In this document: piece by piece, positions 1 to 7,175 of the stretch
How positions within the stretch are numbered: position 1 is the first letter of the stretch
Layout: every line of letters starts with the position of its first letter
Virus record (IMG/VR): IMGVR_UViG_3300030090_005037
Span: 1-20,871 of that record
Length of the DNA stretch: 20,871 nucleotides
Direction: 5' to 3' (one strand)
DNA from: a virus
Program-made: the position numbers and the translations under genes
The notes under the pieces: model-generated
Databases searched by the model: none
The model's input: the letters and a program-made list of their open reading frames with translations, nothing else
What the model was told of the DNA's origin: nothing

Positions 1-1
1 G

Positions 2-1273
2 ATCGCGGCCATGATGCCCTGCACGATCATCCGACACGGCGATATGGCCGATAGGATCCTAGACCGGACGCGTCATCCAGAGTGGCGTGGCGAAAAAACG
101 CGGCTCGTTTATTCGTGGCCAGAGAATTCGAAGCTGTGGGAAGAATACGCCGACATCTGGGCCGGTGATCTGCGAAACAATGGCACCGGGAAAGCGGCGA
201 CGGATTTCTATGGCGAAAACCGCGACGCGATGGACAAAGGCGCCGACGTGTCATGGCCGGCGCGTTTCGAAGATGGCGAACTGTCCGCGATCCAGCACGC
301 GTGGAACTTAAAACTGCGCGTGGGGGAAGAGGCTTTTCAAGCGGAGTATCAGAACGAGCCGGACGACCTAGCAGGGCAGATTCGCCCGATCACGCTTACG
401 GCGGACGACATCACCGCAAAGGTCTCAGGCGTGCCCCGGGGTGTTGTGCCCACCGAGTTTGGACGACTCACCGCGTTTATTGATATCAGCCAAAAGTGCC
501 TCTGGTGGACCGTGTGCGCGTTCGATGAGAATTTCGGCGGGGCCGTGATCGACTACGGAGCCTGGCCAGATCAGAAGCAGCGGTACTTCAAGCTGCAGAC
601 GCTGACGAAAACACTAGGCCGAACCTACAAGGGCCACGGGGTGGAAGCCGCCATCCTGCGCGGTCTGGAAGATCTGACCGCGCATCTGTGCCGGGAATGG
701 CCGGGGGAAACTGGCGTGGATCACCGCGTCGAACGGATCCTGATTGACGAAGGCGACGGCGAACACACGCAGATCGTCAGGAATTTCTGCCGCCGTTCTG
801 AACGGGCGGCGATTCTGTTTCCTGCGAAGGGCCGGGGCGTGAAGGCGAGTTCCAAGCCGCTGTGCGAGGGAAAACCCGCGCCGGGCACACGCATTGGGCA
901 TTTCTGGAAGCTTGTCCGGAACCGGGATCAGACCCGGACCATTCACACGGACGTCAACTATTGGAAAACGTTTGCCATGAGGCGGCTGGAAGTTCCGCGG
1001 GGCGATGCCGGGGCGTTGACGTTGTTCAAAGCCACACCGAGACAGCACCAGATGTTCGCCGATCAACTCACGGCTGAGTTTCCAAAAGAAATGGAAGACG
1101 TTGCGACGGGGAACAGGGTGATCGAGTGGTCCAGCGCGGTGGCGAGGGATAACCACTTTTTCGACTGTCTGGTTGGGTGTTGCGTGGGGGCGTCTGTTGT
1201 GGGCTGTTCGCTGACAGCGCAGAAGCCGGTTCAGGAAAAAACGCGGCAACGGAAGCGCGTTAGCTACATTTGA
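2..1273 (+). CDS. Phage terminase large subunit, C-terminal part (5' truncated by window edge)
   Basis: ATP-driven DNA packaging motor and headful/cos nuclease that docks on the portal. The frame is open from base 2 through to the TGA at 1271-1273, so the gene starts off the left edge; the ATPase Walker motifs are not in view. The visible part begins in the linker that follows the ATPase (WPARFEDGELSAIQHAWNL and AFQAEYQNEPDD are characteristic of this family). It continues as an RNase H-like nuclease. Counting from the Met at 11, the candidate metal-binding acids are D158 (AFIDIS), D246 (ILIDEGD) and D380/D385 in RDNHFFDCLVG, the usual third nuclease motif. Portal, gpW-like joiner and protease follow directly, as in lambda-type head modules. 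The ATG at 11 is internal, not a true start. Family assignment is confident; whether packaging is cos or headful cannot be told. Confidence 0.92.
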   Translation: MAAMMPCTIIRHGDMADRILDRTRHPEWRGEKTRLVYSWPENSKLWEEYADIWAGDLRNNGTGKAATDFYGENRDAMDKGADVSWPARFEDGELSAIQHAWNLKLRVGEEAFQAEYQNEPDDLAGQIRPITLTADDITAKVSGVPRGVVPTEFGRLTAFIDISQKCLWWTVCAFDENFGGAVIDYGAWPDQKQRYFKLQTLTKTLGRTYKGHGVEAAILRGLEDLTAHLCREWPGETGVDHRVERILIDEGDGEHTQIVRNFCRRSERAAILFPAKGRGVKASSKPLCEGKPAPGTRIGHFWKLVRNRDQTRTIHTDVNYWKTFAMRRLEVPRGDAGALTLFKATPRQHQMFADQLTAEFPKEMEDVATGNRVIEWSSAVARDNHFFDCLVGCCVGASVVGCSLTAQKPVQEKTRQRKRVSYI

Positions 1274-1285
1274 TGGAGTAAAACG

Positions 1286-1546
1286 GTGGCAAAGAAACGA
1301 GCAAAACGAAAACCGGCGGAGAAGGTTGAGCGGCCCCGGGTGGTCGAGATTCCGGCACGTTGTCCGCGTCCGAAATGCAAAAGCACCCGCCGAACAAAAC
1401 GGCAGGGCGTAGAAACGGAAACCTACAAGCGAACCGGATTCGATCGAAACGGGGAGCCGTACAACCAGCAGCGAGTCGCATACGTCGACTGCATTGACTG
1501 CGGCCACAAATACGCCGTGACGTCGTTCCATTTTGTTCCGGGGTAG
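1286..1546 (+). CDS. Small basic zinc-ribbon protein
   Basis: 86 residues, GTG start at 1286 preceded by GGAG at 1275-1278. The N-terminal 25 residues are Lys/Arg-rich. Two cysteine pairs, CPRPKC (about residues 30-35) and CIDCGHKY (about 72-79), enclose a short beta-rich stretch, the layout of a four-cysteine zinc ribbon. Such proteins usually bind nucleic acid or act as a structural clip. It sits 12 bases after the terminase stop and before the gpW-like gene, so a role in packaging (for example a terminase accessory) is plausible but is inference only. I do not recognise a named family. Confidence 0.75.
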   Translation: MAKKRAKRKPAEKVERPRVVEIPARCPRPKCKSTRRTKRQGVETETYKRTGFDRNGEPYNQQRVAYVDCIDCGHKYAVTSFHFVPG

Positions 1547-1547
1547 T

Positions 1548-1594
1548 CCTCGCCATGCGAGGTGCGGCACCACAACGCCGCCACGGACCGCCGT
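1548..1594 (+). other. Cluster of three short inverted repeats in the gap before the gpW-like gene
   Basis: The 60-base gap between the zinc-ribbon stop and the ATG at 1607 holds three successive stems. They are CCTCGC/GCGAGG with a 3-base CAT loop (1548-1562), GCGGC/GCCGC with an 8-base loop (1564-1581) and ACGG/CCGT with a 4-base loop (1583-1594). There is no T-run, so this is not an intrinsic terminator. It could be an mRNA processing or translation-control structure, or a packaging recognition site. The first stem is perfect and GC-only apart from one T-A pair; the third may be chance. Confidence 0.4.
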
Positions 1595-1606
1595 AGGATT
1601 GGCTGC

Positions 1607-1828
1607 ATGGCCAGTCTCACGCAATTACAGACCGACCGAGATAATCTCGAAGCGGCGATCCATTCCGGCGCCCAGAGCGTCAGCGTCGACGGCCAGACCA
1701 CCACCTTCCAGAGTCCGGACGCGATGCGGGCGGTCTTGCGGGACATCGTCCGGCAAATCGCCTTGCTGGAAGAAACCGACCAAAAACGGCCCCGCGTTTC
1801 CCGGATCACAATGACCGGGGGCGTCTAG
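1607..1828 (+). CDS. gpW-like head-tail joining protein
   Basis: 73 residues from the ATG at 1607. In lambda, gpW is a small protein added to the filled head before tail attachment. The match is by pattern: an N-terminal helix (SLTQLQTDRDNLEAAIHSG), a beta hairpin (SVSVDGQTTTFQS), then a second helix (AMRAVLRDIVRQIALLEE). This is the helix-hairpin-helix order and size of gpW (68 residues in lambda). A GTG at 1562 would add 15 residues (HHNAATDRRR), but these lie in the hairpin-rich gap and do not fit the family start. The ribosome site before 1607 is weak (AGGATT). The stop overlaps the portal GTG (TAGTG). It lies directly upstream of the portal, as in lambda. Confidence 0.8.
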   Translation: MASLTQLQTDRDNLEAAIHSGAQSVSVDGQTTTFQSPDAMRAVLRDIVRQIALLEETDQKRPRVSRITMTGGV

Positions 1829-3198
1829 TGCTGACAGCCGCGCGAAATCGGATGGCCACGCTGTTCGCCAGCGGGTATGACGTAATCAACAGCACGGGGA
1901 AGCGCAAGGCCGCCTCGACCGCGATCACGCACGAAGACCAGCAGCTAAAAGAACGAGACCGGCGACGCCTGATCGGCACTGGTCAGCACCTGCAGCGGAA
2001 CTTCTCCATCGTTGCATGGGCCGTGCGGAAGCACCTGGACTACGTGACACAGTTCGACTTCCAGATGCGAACGGAAGACGAGCAATTCAACCAGCAGGTT
2101 GAGCGGCTGTGGGCCGAGTGGTCACGCCCCGGCAACTGCGACGTGGCCGGCCGCCATCCATTGCCGAAAATGCTGCGGATGATGGAAGCCCGCCGAACAC
2201 TGGACGGCGATTGTTTTCTACTGAAGCGGTCGCAGGGCCGGTTACAGGCGATTGAGTCCGACCGAATTCGCACGCCCGACGACATTGAACCGGGGCAGAT
2301 TTGGCACAACGGCGCACTTGTCAACAAAGACGGCCGCGTGCAGCGGTGGGGCGTTCACGACCGCATTGGCGGCAACCGCTACGAACTTTCCCGACAGGTG
2401 ATCGCCAGCAACATCATACAGCACGCCTGTTTTGAACGGTTCGACCAGGTGCGGGGGATCAGCCCACTGAGTGCGGCTTACAACTCATTCCAGGACGTTT
2501 CGGAATCGGTCGATTTTGCGTTGGCAAAAATGAAGGTCGAGCAGATGTTCGCGTTGGTGATCACCAACGGTTCCAGCGATGGATACGGCGAACACACAAA
2601 GGTTGGTGACTCTTATGATGTCGACTTCGGCAAAGGCGGGGCGGTCAAACTGGAAATGGACCCCGGCGATGATGCCAAGTTCCTGAAGTCAGACAATCCC
2701 AGCACTGCCACACAGGAGTTCATCCACACCGTGATCGGCATGGCGATCAAGGCTTTGGACCTGCCGTTCAATTTCTACGACGAATCACACACGAACTTCT
2801 TCGGCAGTCGCGCGGCGTGGCTGCTGTACGACCGATCGTGCATTTCCAAACGGGCGGACATTCTGGAGCTACTGCGGAAGCTGACCATCTGGCGGCTGCA
2901 GCTCTGGATTCAGGACGGCGTGATCAGGTTACCGGCCGGCACATCGTTGCGTGACATCCAGTTTGAGTGGATCCACCGCGGCATGCCTTGGTGGGATCCG
3001 GCAAAAGAGATCAGCGGCAACATTGCCGCGATTAGCGCCGGGCTGGACACGCCCCAGCGCATCTGCCGCAGCACCGGCACAGATTTTGAAACCAACGTCA
3101 AACAGATCGCCAAAGCGAAGGCCCTGGCGGCGGAACACGACGTCGACTTGTCCTTCGCGATTGAAGAACCAACGGGGGTTGATGATGACGAAAACTGA
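1828..3198 (+). CDS. Portal protein, lambda (gpB) family
   Basis: 456 residues, GTG start overlapping the preceding stop. It forms the dodecameric ring at the head vertex through which terminase drives DNA and to which the neck attaches. Family marks: an N-terminal RDRRRLIGTGQHLQRN segment; RTLDGDCFLL followed by AIESDRIRTPDD (strand-turn ending in residues typical of the clip/wing); RGISPLSAAYNSFQDVSE near the middle; and the C-terminal PWWDPAKEISGNIAAISAGL followed by QIAKAKALAAEHDVDLS. These match the closing segment of lambda-type portals (PWxDPxKE, xxIAxEKxLAxExGL). Length is somewhat shorter than lambda gpB (533), which is usual for smaller relatives. Translationally coupled to gpW upstream and overlapped at its 3' end by a short ORF. 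Confidence 0.93.
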   Translation: MLTAARNRMATLFASGYDVINSTGKRKAASTAITHEDQQLKERDRRRLIGTGQHLQRNFSIVAWAVRKHLDYVTQFDFQMRTEDEQFNQQVERLWAEWSRPGNCDVAGRHPLPKMLRMMEARRTLDGDCFLLKRSQGRLQAIESDRIRTPDDIEPGQIWHNGALVNKDGRVQRWGVHDRIGGNRYELSRQVIASNIIQHACFERFDQVRGISPLSAAYNSFQDVSESVDFALAKMKVEQMFALVITNGSSDGYGEHTKVGDSYDVDFGKGGAVKLEMDPGDDAKFLKSDNPSTATQEFIHTVIGMAIKALDLPFNFYDESHTNFFGSRAAWLLYDRSCISKRADILELLRKLTIWRLQLWIQDGVIRLPAGTSLRDIQFEWIHRGMPWWDPAKEISGNIAAISAGLDTPQRICRSTGTDFETNVKQIAKAKALAAEHDVDLSFAIEEPTGVDDDEN

Positions 3199-3337
3199 AG
3201 CACAAGAAATCGTGATTGATGTGGCCACAAAACGCAGGCCGCACAATCGAAAGGCACTCGCGGAAGCAGTGGCCACACTCGAACAGCCGGCGGCAACGCC
3301 ACGGAAGAAAAAGGCGGCGTCTTATGGCAAAGATTAA
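3182..3337 (+). CDS. Small basic hypothetical protein bridging portal and protease genes
   Basis: 51 residues from the ATG at 3182 (or 50 from the adjacent ATG at 3185), overlapping the last 17 bases of the portal and the first 14 bases of the protease. GGGGGTT just upstream could serve as ribosome site. The protein begins MMTKTEAQEIVIDVATKRRP and ends in Lys-rich PRKKKAASYGKD. No family is recognised. Its value may be to carry ribosomes between two genes that would otherwise be separated by about 125 bases. The stop-start overlaps at both ends and an ordinary amino-acid make-up favour a real gene, but a leader-type coupling ORF is equally possible. Confidence 0.5.
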   Translation: MMTKTEAQEIVIDVATKRRPHNRKALAEAVATLEQPAATPRKKKAASYGKD

Positions 3338-4430
3338 TCAACCGCCGACTTATTTTCGGGCGGCCCAGTCACACGGGATCGATTCCGTTGAACGTGATGG
3401 CGGTCGCTACGAAGCCGGGCTAATCCGTGGGGTTTCCATTATCACGCGCGGCGAAGCTCTGGGGCACGATCTGTGGGTGGACCGTGATTTCCTTTCGGAC
3501 GTCACTGGCGCCATCAACGCGGCAGACCGTGGCATCAAAGCACGCTTTACGCACCCTGGCCTTTCCGGCGACGGCATCGGCACAAAGCTCGGAACAGTTC
3601 ATAACGCGTACTGGGAAGGCGATCAGGTCTTTGCGGATCTGCACTTCCAGCGAGCGTCGCACGTCACACCGGACGGCAACCTGGCCGACTATGTGATGAC
3701 GCTGGCAGAAGAGACGCCAGACCAGTTCGGGGTGTCGATCGTGTTCGAGCATGATCAGGAACTGGAAGAGGAACACACGACCGAACACATGATGGAAGGT
3801 CGCTACATCTCTCCAGATGAAGACAACAAAAACAACTTCCCCCACGCGATGCTGCACGCTCTGCGGGCCGCTGATGTGGTGGACGAACCGGCCGCGAACC
3901 CGGATGGGTTATTCAAACGCGGTCAAGAATATGCACAGCAGGGCGACGCCCTGTTGAGTTATGCGCTCGGGCTGACAGACGCAAAGCCTGAAGTGTCAAG
4001 CTTCGGAATTGACGGCGACCGCGCCGCACAGTTCCTGGCTCGTTTTTTGACGCGTCACAACTTATCGATTCAGAAAGGCGGGTGTTCCGTGTCTGAAGAA
4101 GTGATCGAAGCCGACGCGGTTGATATGCCGCCGACGCGGGAAGAATTCGCGGCAGATCTGGGGCGCTTTGTCGCCGCATTTGGTGCGAAGAACGGGGCGG
4201 AGTGGTTTACCAATCAGGTGAGCTTTGAAGATGCACAGGGGCTGTTCATCGCTGAACAGTCGCAGCACATCAGCACACTTCAAGCGAAGGTGCAGGAGTT
4301 GGAAGAAACGCTGGCGAGCCTCAACCGGGGCGAAGATGACGGCGTTGAGTTTCAGACTGAAGAAGAGCTTGCGGGCGGTCCGCAACGACTGTCCGGCCGG
4401 ATCCGCATCAGCGGCCGTTCGTACAACTAA
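3324..4430 (+). CDS. Prohead protease fused to scaffold-like C-terminal domain
   Basis: 368 residues from the ATG at 3324; the open frame runs further upstream, but that extension is an Arg-rich read-out of another frame. AAAGGCGG supplies the ribosome site. Residues 1-195 look like a herpesvirus-assemblin/HK97-type maturation protease: ARFTHPGL with candidate catalytic H77, FGVSIVFE with candidate S138, then RAADVVDEPAANP (D187/E188). The protease cuts scaffold and capsid delta-domain during head maturation. Residues 200-368 are acidic and helical with a coiled-coil stretch around 305-335 (HISTLQAKVQELEETLASL), as expected of a scaffold. The product would then be analogous to lambda C with Nu3 inside it, although the fold here is not the S49 type of lambda gpC. 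The portal is upstream and the capsid downstream. Catalytic assignment is by pattern only. Confidence 0.82.
   Translation: MAKINQPPTYFRAAQSHGIDSVERDGGRYEAGLIRGVSIITRGEALGHDLWVDRDFLSDVTGAINAADRGIKARFTHPGLSGDGIGTKLGTVHNAYWEGDQVFADLHFQRASHVTPDGNLADYVMTLAEETPDQFGVSIVFEHDQELEEEHTTEHMMEGRYISPDEDNKNNFPHAMLHALRAADVVDEPAANPDGLFKRGQEYAQQGDALLSYALGLTDAKPEVSSFGIDGDRAAQFLARFLTRHNLSIQKGGCSVSEEVIEADAVDMPPTREEFAADLGRFVAAFGAKNGAEWFTNQVSFEDAQGLFIAEQSQHISTLQAKVQELEETLASLNRGEDDGVEFQTEEELAGGPQRLSGRIRISGRSYN
4089..4430 (+). CDS. Putative internally initiated scaffold protein (in frame within the protease gene)
   Basis: An in-frame GTG at 4089 (codon 256 of the protease-scaffold) is preceded by AAAGGCGGG ending about 5 bases upstream, a strong ribosome-binding site in the middle of a gene. 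Initiation there would give a 113-residue acidic protein beginning (M)SEEVIEADAVDMPPTREEF. It carries the coiled coil and lacks the protease domain. Making free scaffold from a nested start is established for lambda C/Nu3. Here it is inferred only from the site and its position at a domain boundary. Confidence 0.5.
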   Translation: MSEEVIEADAVDMPPTREEFAADLGRFVAAFGAKNGAEWFTNQVSFEDAQGLFIAEQSQHISTLQAKVQELEETLASLNRGEDDGVEFQTEEELAGGPQRLSGRIRISGRSYN

Positions 4431-4435
4431 AAAAA

Positions 4436-4465
4436 CAGGGCCAGACGCGCCAACGCCTGACCCTG
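4436..4465 (+). other. Stem-loop in the leader before the major capsid gene
   Basis: Just after the protease stop and a run of six A's lies an imperfect inverted repeat: CAGGG pairs with CCCTG at the outside, then CAG/CTG and CG/CG with two single-base mismatches, around a short loop. No T-run follows, so it is not a classical intrinsic terminator. It could stabilise the downstream capsid mRNA or mark an mRNA processing point. The rest of 4431-4554 has no convincing ORF or promoter; the capsid ribosome site AAGGGGGC is at about 4540-4547. Confidence 0.4.
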
Positions 4466-4554
4466 CAAACAACACGCGGCAACAAGTGCCGGGCGCTGCC
4501 TAGACAACAGCCATTGCACTTGGAGCCGCCCCAAATTTCAAGGGGGCAAAGAAA

Positions 4555-5499
4555 ATGGCCGACGATCTCCACGCAGTGGCGGATTTCGTGGCGGACGCAC
4601 TCGACGTCGCACGAACATCCACCAGCAACATCCTGAACCGCGCGCCGCTGGTGGCTCGCATGCCGATCACGGATACGGCAGATGGTTCGTCAACTCACAA
4701 ATTCAACACGTACACCGGGGAGCCGACAGGGTTCTGGCGAGCGGAAAATTCCGCGAGAGACTATGACAGCAGTATCGATACTGTCGTCACCGCCACTTGC
4801 TCCGTGTTAGATTTCTCGTGGAAAGTTGACAAGTCAGTCGCTGACACTTGGCGAGATGGTCCGGAAGCGTATATCGCGCGTGAAGGACTTCGACATCTGG
4901 AGGCGGCTATGTTTGATCTGGAAACCCAGATCATCTACGGCACCACGTCGCCCGGTTCAGGATCAGGTTTCTCTGGTCTGCTTAACTCGTCCGATTTGGA
5001 CGCGCTGGCCGATGACATGGTGATCAATGCTGGAGGTTCCACCGCCAGCACTCAGACCAGCGTGTACGCTTTGCGGCTGGGTGACAATGATGTCAAGCTG
5101 GTTTCTCCGGCTGAAACGATCGAGCTGGGCGACACCATCGTCCAGGAAACCACGGTCGACGGCAGTTCTGGCGGGTATCCGGTTTACTATACGCCATGTT
5201 CGTTCATGATCGGGCTGCAGATCGGTGGCAAATACAGCGCTGGCCGTATCGCCAACCTGCACGCTTCCGACTCTGGCGCCAACTTGACAGACGACGATCT
5301 GTCTTCGTTGCTGGCCGAATTCCCTGCAGGTGCTGGCCCTGACGTGTTCGTGATGAACCGACAGAGTTTGATGCAACTGCAGCAGAGTCGAACCGCAACG
5401 AACCCAACGGGGGCGCCGGCCGACTTCCCAGACAGCGCGTTCGGTGTTCCGATCATCGTGACGGATGCTCTCGTAAACACAGAAGCTGTGGAATCGTAG
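4555..5499 (+). CDS. Major capsid protein (HK97-fold type)
   Basis: 314 residues; ATG at 4555 behind the strongest ribosome site of the window (AAGGGGGCAAAGAAA), consistent with the most abundant virion protein. It assembles into the icosahedral shell on the scaffold encoded immediately upstream. Visible features are an N-terminal helical stretch (VADFVADALDVARTS), an extended segment like an E-loop (FNTYTGEPTGFWRAENSARD), a spine-helix-like YIAREGLRHLEAAMFDLETQ, a turn rich in Gly/Ser (GTTSPGSGSGFSGLL), and an A-domain-like C-terminal half ending FGVPIIVTDALV, the usual end of this fold. No N-terminal delta-domain is apparent, in keeping with a separate scaffold. Assignment rests on position, size and this layout, not on a database match. 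Confidence 0.83.
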   Translation: MADDLHAVADFVADALDVARTSTSNILNRAPLVARMPITDTADGSSTHKFNTYTGEPTGFWRAENSARDYDSSIDTVVTATCSVLDFSWKVDKSVADTWRDGPEAYIAREGLRHLEAAMFDLETQIIYGTTSPGSGSGFSGLLNSSDLDALADDMVINAGGSTASTQTSVYALRLGDNDVKLVSPAETIELGDTIVQETTVDGSSGGYPVYYTPCSFMIGLQIGGKYSAGRIANLHASDSGANLTDDDLSSLLAEFPAGAGPDVFVMNRQSLMQLQQSRTATNPTGAPADFPDSAFGVPIIVTDALVNTEAVES

Positions 5500-5502
5500 C
5501 TG

Positions 5503-5931
5503 ATGTCGTTGCTTGAAAACGCCATTCAAGCAGGTTTAACAGCCGCCCGGTCAGTGGCCGGCGCGGCTGTTACCTACTCGCGCGACGCAACCTCGATCAC
5601 AGTTTCAAAAGCTGTGCAGGGGGAGACGCGTAAGGGCGTGATTGATGTCGGCGGCTCGGAACATATTGTCGAAATGTGTGACTGGCTGATCGACGTCTCA
5701 TCGTTGTCAGGGCTGGGGGACACACCCGACCCTGGCGACATCATCGCCCGTGACATCGGCGACGTGACCTACACCTGGACGGTGGAGCATCGGGAGTTGG
5801 GGCAAAGTCATTTTGACTGGACCGACACATCCCGGACCCAGTACCGCATTCGCACCAGAAAAGATGGCGCGGACGCGTACGAGATCAACCGCCGGTCAGG
5901 CTTTGACATCAGTGGGAACGAGATCAGATGA
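5503..5931 (+). CDS. Putative head-tail connector or head-closure protein
   Basis: 142 residues starting 4 bases after the capsid stop and ending in an ATGA overlap with the next gene. It has an N-terminal helix (SLLENAIQAGLTAARSVAG), then a beta-rich body with GETRKGVIDVGGSEHIVEM, LSGLGDTPDPGDIIARDIGD and a polar C-terminus. The central 'P..GD.I' turn followed by a Trp-containing strand (YTWTVEHRELG) is the sort of small beta-barrel seen in head-closure (stopper) proteins such as the lambda FII and SPP1 gp16 type. That identification is inferred mainly from position between the capsid and the gp10-like gene. Confidence 0.55.
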   Translation: MSLLENAIQAGLTAARSVAGAAVTYSRDATSITVSKAVQGETRKGVIDVGGSEHIVEMCDWLIDVSSLSGLGDTPDPGDIIARDIGDVTYTWTVEHRELGQSHFDWTDTSRTQYRIRTRKDGADAYEINRRSGFDISGNEIR

Positions 5932-6389
5932 AATACGTGACAGGCGATAAGAAGCTGGATCGGCGGTTAAACGCCGTCAAAGGCCCGATCGCCCGTCGCG
6001 TTATGGTCCAGGGTATCAGAGCCGGGATGGCAGAAGTTCGTGAGGCCATTCGGTCAGAGGTGCCCTACCCCAGCGTGCGGCGAGCCATTGGCAGCCGGTT
6101 CAAAAAACGCAAAGGGTCAAACAATTACCGGGCGATTGTCGGCGGTGGTGTTGGGAAGCGAAACAAAAGACGACCGAGCCGCAAAGGTGGCCGTGGAATC
6201 GCCAAGGAAAATGTTCACTGGTATCTGATGGGCACATCCGGGCGACACAACGGGATTAGATACGTTGGCGCGATGCCACCCAACGAGGCGGTAAACAGAG
6301 GTTTCAACAAGTCAGCACCCGCCGCAATGGCGGCCGTCCGCAAAAAGATCACACAGGAATTAGACAAAGCACTGAAACAGCTGCGTTAG
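5928..6389 (+). CDS. HK97 gp10-like tail completion / tail terminator-type protein
   Basis: 153 residues, very basic, coupled to the previous gene by ATGA. It has an N-terminal helix pair (KLDRRLNAVKGPIARRVMVQ, AGMAEVREAIRSEVP), a basic middle (SRFKKRKGSNNYRAIVGGGV), then WYLMGTSGRHNGIRYVGAMP and a closing helix (MAAVRKKITQELDKALKQ). The 'W/F-L-x-x-GTS ... P.. .A/P' pattern near the C-terminus is the hallmark of the HK97 gp10 family, found at this place in many siphoviruses and myoviruses and thought to act at the head-tail interface. Family placement is good; the exact role at the neck is less sure. Confidence 0.72.
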   Translation: MKYVTGDKKLDRRLNAVKGPIARRVMVQGIRAGMAEVREAIRSEVPYPSVRRAIGSRFKKRKGSNNYRAIVGGGVGKRNKRRPSRKGGRGIAKENVHWYLMGTSGRHNGIRYVGAMPPNEAVNRGFNKSAPAAMAAVRKKITQELDKALKQLR

Positions 6390-6419
6390 ACGCGGCCCAA
6401 CAATAAAGGAACCAGAACA

Positions 6420-6836
6420 TTGGCTATCACTCCAGTCGTCGGCACTGTCTTGAAGCTCGGGTCAACGAACGTCGGCCAAGTCACATCATTTAGCCTGGAC
6501 GGTATCGAACTGCTCACGTTTGACGCGTCGACGCTCAACGATACTGCCGGGTGGAAAACCTACGCGCGCGGCGGACGCAAAGAACCCGGCAACGCCTCGA
6601 TCAGTCTGCTGTACGATCCAGACGATACGACGCACCAATCTATCGGGGCGTTGTTCACGACGACAACTCCAGCGAACACAAGCTGGACGGTGGAACTCGC
6701 TGACCCGACACCGACATCAATCACGTTTACCAGTGCCGGCGGATCGTTCGGCATTGAAGCCAGCGGTGATGAAGCGCTCACGGCAACACTGGAACTGAAA
6801 CTAACAGGTTCTGTCGGCCTGCCGGACGGCAGCTAA
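6420..6836 (+). CDS. Major tail tube protein
   Basis: 138 residues from a TTG at 6420, with AAAGGAACC ending about 8 bases before it; no in-frame ATG exists near the start. Expected role: stacked hexamers forming the tail tube. Signs are the small size, Thr/Gly/Asp-rich beta-sandwich composition, a run beginning GTVLKLGSTNVGQVTSFSLD and a loop carrying ARGGRKEPGNASISLLYDP. This arrangement of alternating strands and a glycine-rich loop is typical of lambda gpV-type tube proteins (N-terminal domain only; no C-terminal Ig domain here). Position between the gp10-like gene and the frameshifted chaperone genes fits. Confidence 0.75.
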   Translation: MAITPVVGTVLKLGSTNVGQVTSFSLDGIELLTFDASTLNDTAGWKTYARGGRKEPGNASISLLYDPDDTTHQSIGALFTTTTPANTSWTVELADPTPTSITFTSAGGSFGIEASGDEALTATLELKLTGSVGLPDGS

Positions 6837-6845
6837 GGGTGAAAC

Positions 6846-7175
6846 ATGAAGGCGCGAATGATTCGCGACTTGGAGGCCTGGCACGACATCATGGTCAGCC
6901 AGCCAGATCTCATCACATGGCGTCGTGGAGAACCTTGGGTTCTCTGCGGCACCGTGTATGAGGCACGAGACGCATGGAAGCACTGCAATATCGGACATTC
7001 AGAACCGGCTGACGATGAGTGCCGGGAGATGTGCGAGCGGAACCCGCCGAAAGACTACGAAAAAGACATGTTGGCGTATCACGATCGCGTGGCGGCGGAG
7101 CGACGAGAATGGCTGGAAGAAGTTCAGTTTCTCAAAGAACTGGCAGAAGAAGAGGAAGAAGACGAATGGGACTGA
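6846..7175 (+). CDS. Acidic hypothetical tail-region protein
   Basis: 109 residues from the ATG at 6846, 9 bases after the tube gene. It has a Trp-rich N-terminal half (EAWHDIMVSQ, TWRRGEPWVLCGTVYEA), a middle stretch with two cysteines (DDECREMCERN) and a strongly acidic C-terminal helix (WLEEVQFLKELAEEEEEDEWD). No family recognised. The last 10 bases overlap the start of the chaperone gene, and its GAGGAAGAAG acts as that gene's ribosome site. Location suggests an additional tail-assembly factor; nothing in the sequence proves it. Confidence 0.65.
   Translation: MKARMIRDLEAWHDIMVSQPDLITWRRGEPWVLCGTVYEARDAWKHCNIGHSEPADDECREMCERNPPKDYEKDMLAYHDRVAAERREWLEEVQFLKELAEEEEEDEWD

Noticed and set aside
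1562-1606. GTG start for the gpW-like gene
   Set aside because: It would lie within the hairpin cluster and add a His/Arg-rich stretch not expected in gpW; ATG 1607 fits the family length.
614-1624. Long minus-strand open frame (336 codons) opposite the terminase
   Set aside because: It lies antisense to a clearly recognised terminase, has an Arg/Pro/Phe-rich shadow composition, and no ribosome site or family pattern.
3216-3323. Upstream extension of the protease frame
   Set aside because: Arg/His-rich residues with no family similarity; the ATG at 3324 has a ribosome site and a family-like start.
4436-4465. Intrinsic terminator before the capsid gene
   Set aside because: The stem has two mismatches and lacks a following T-run; stopping late transcription before the capsid would also be unexpected.
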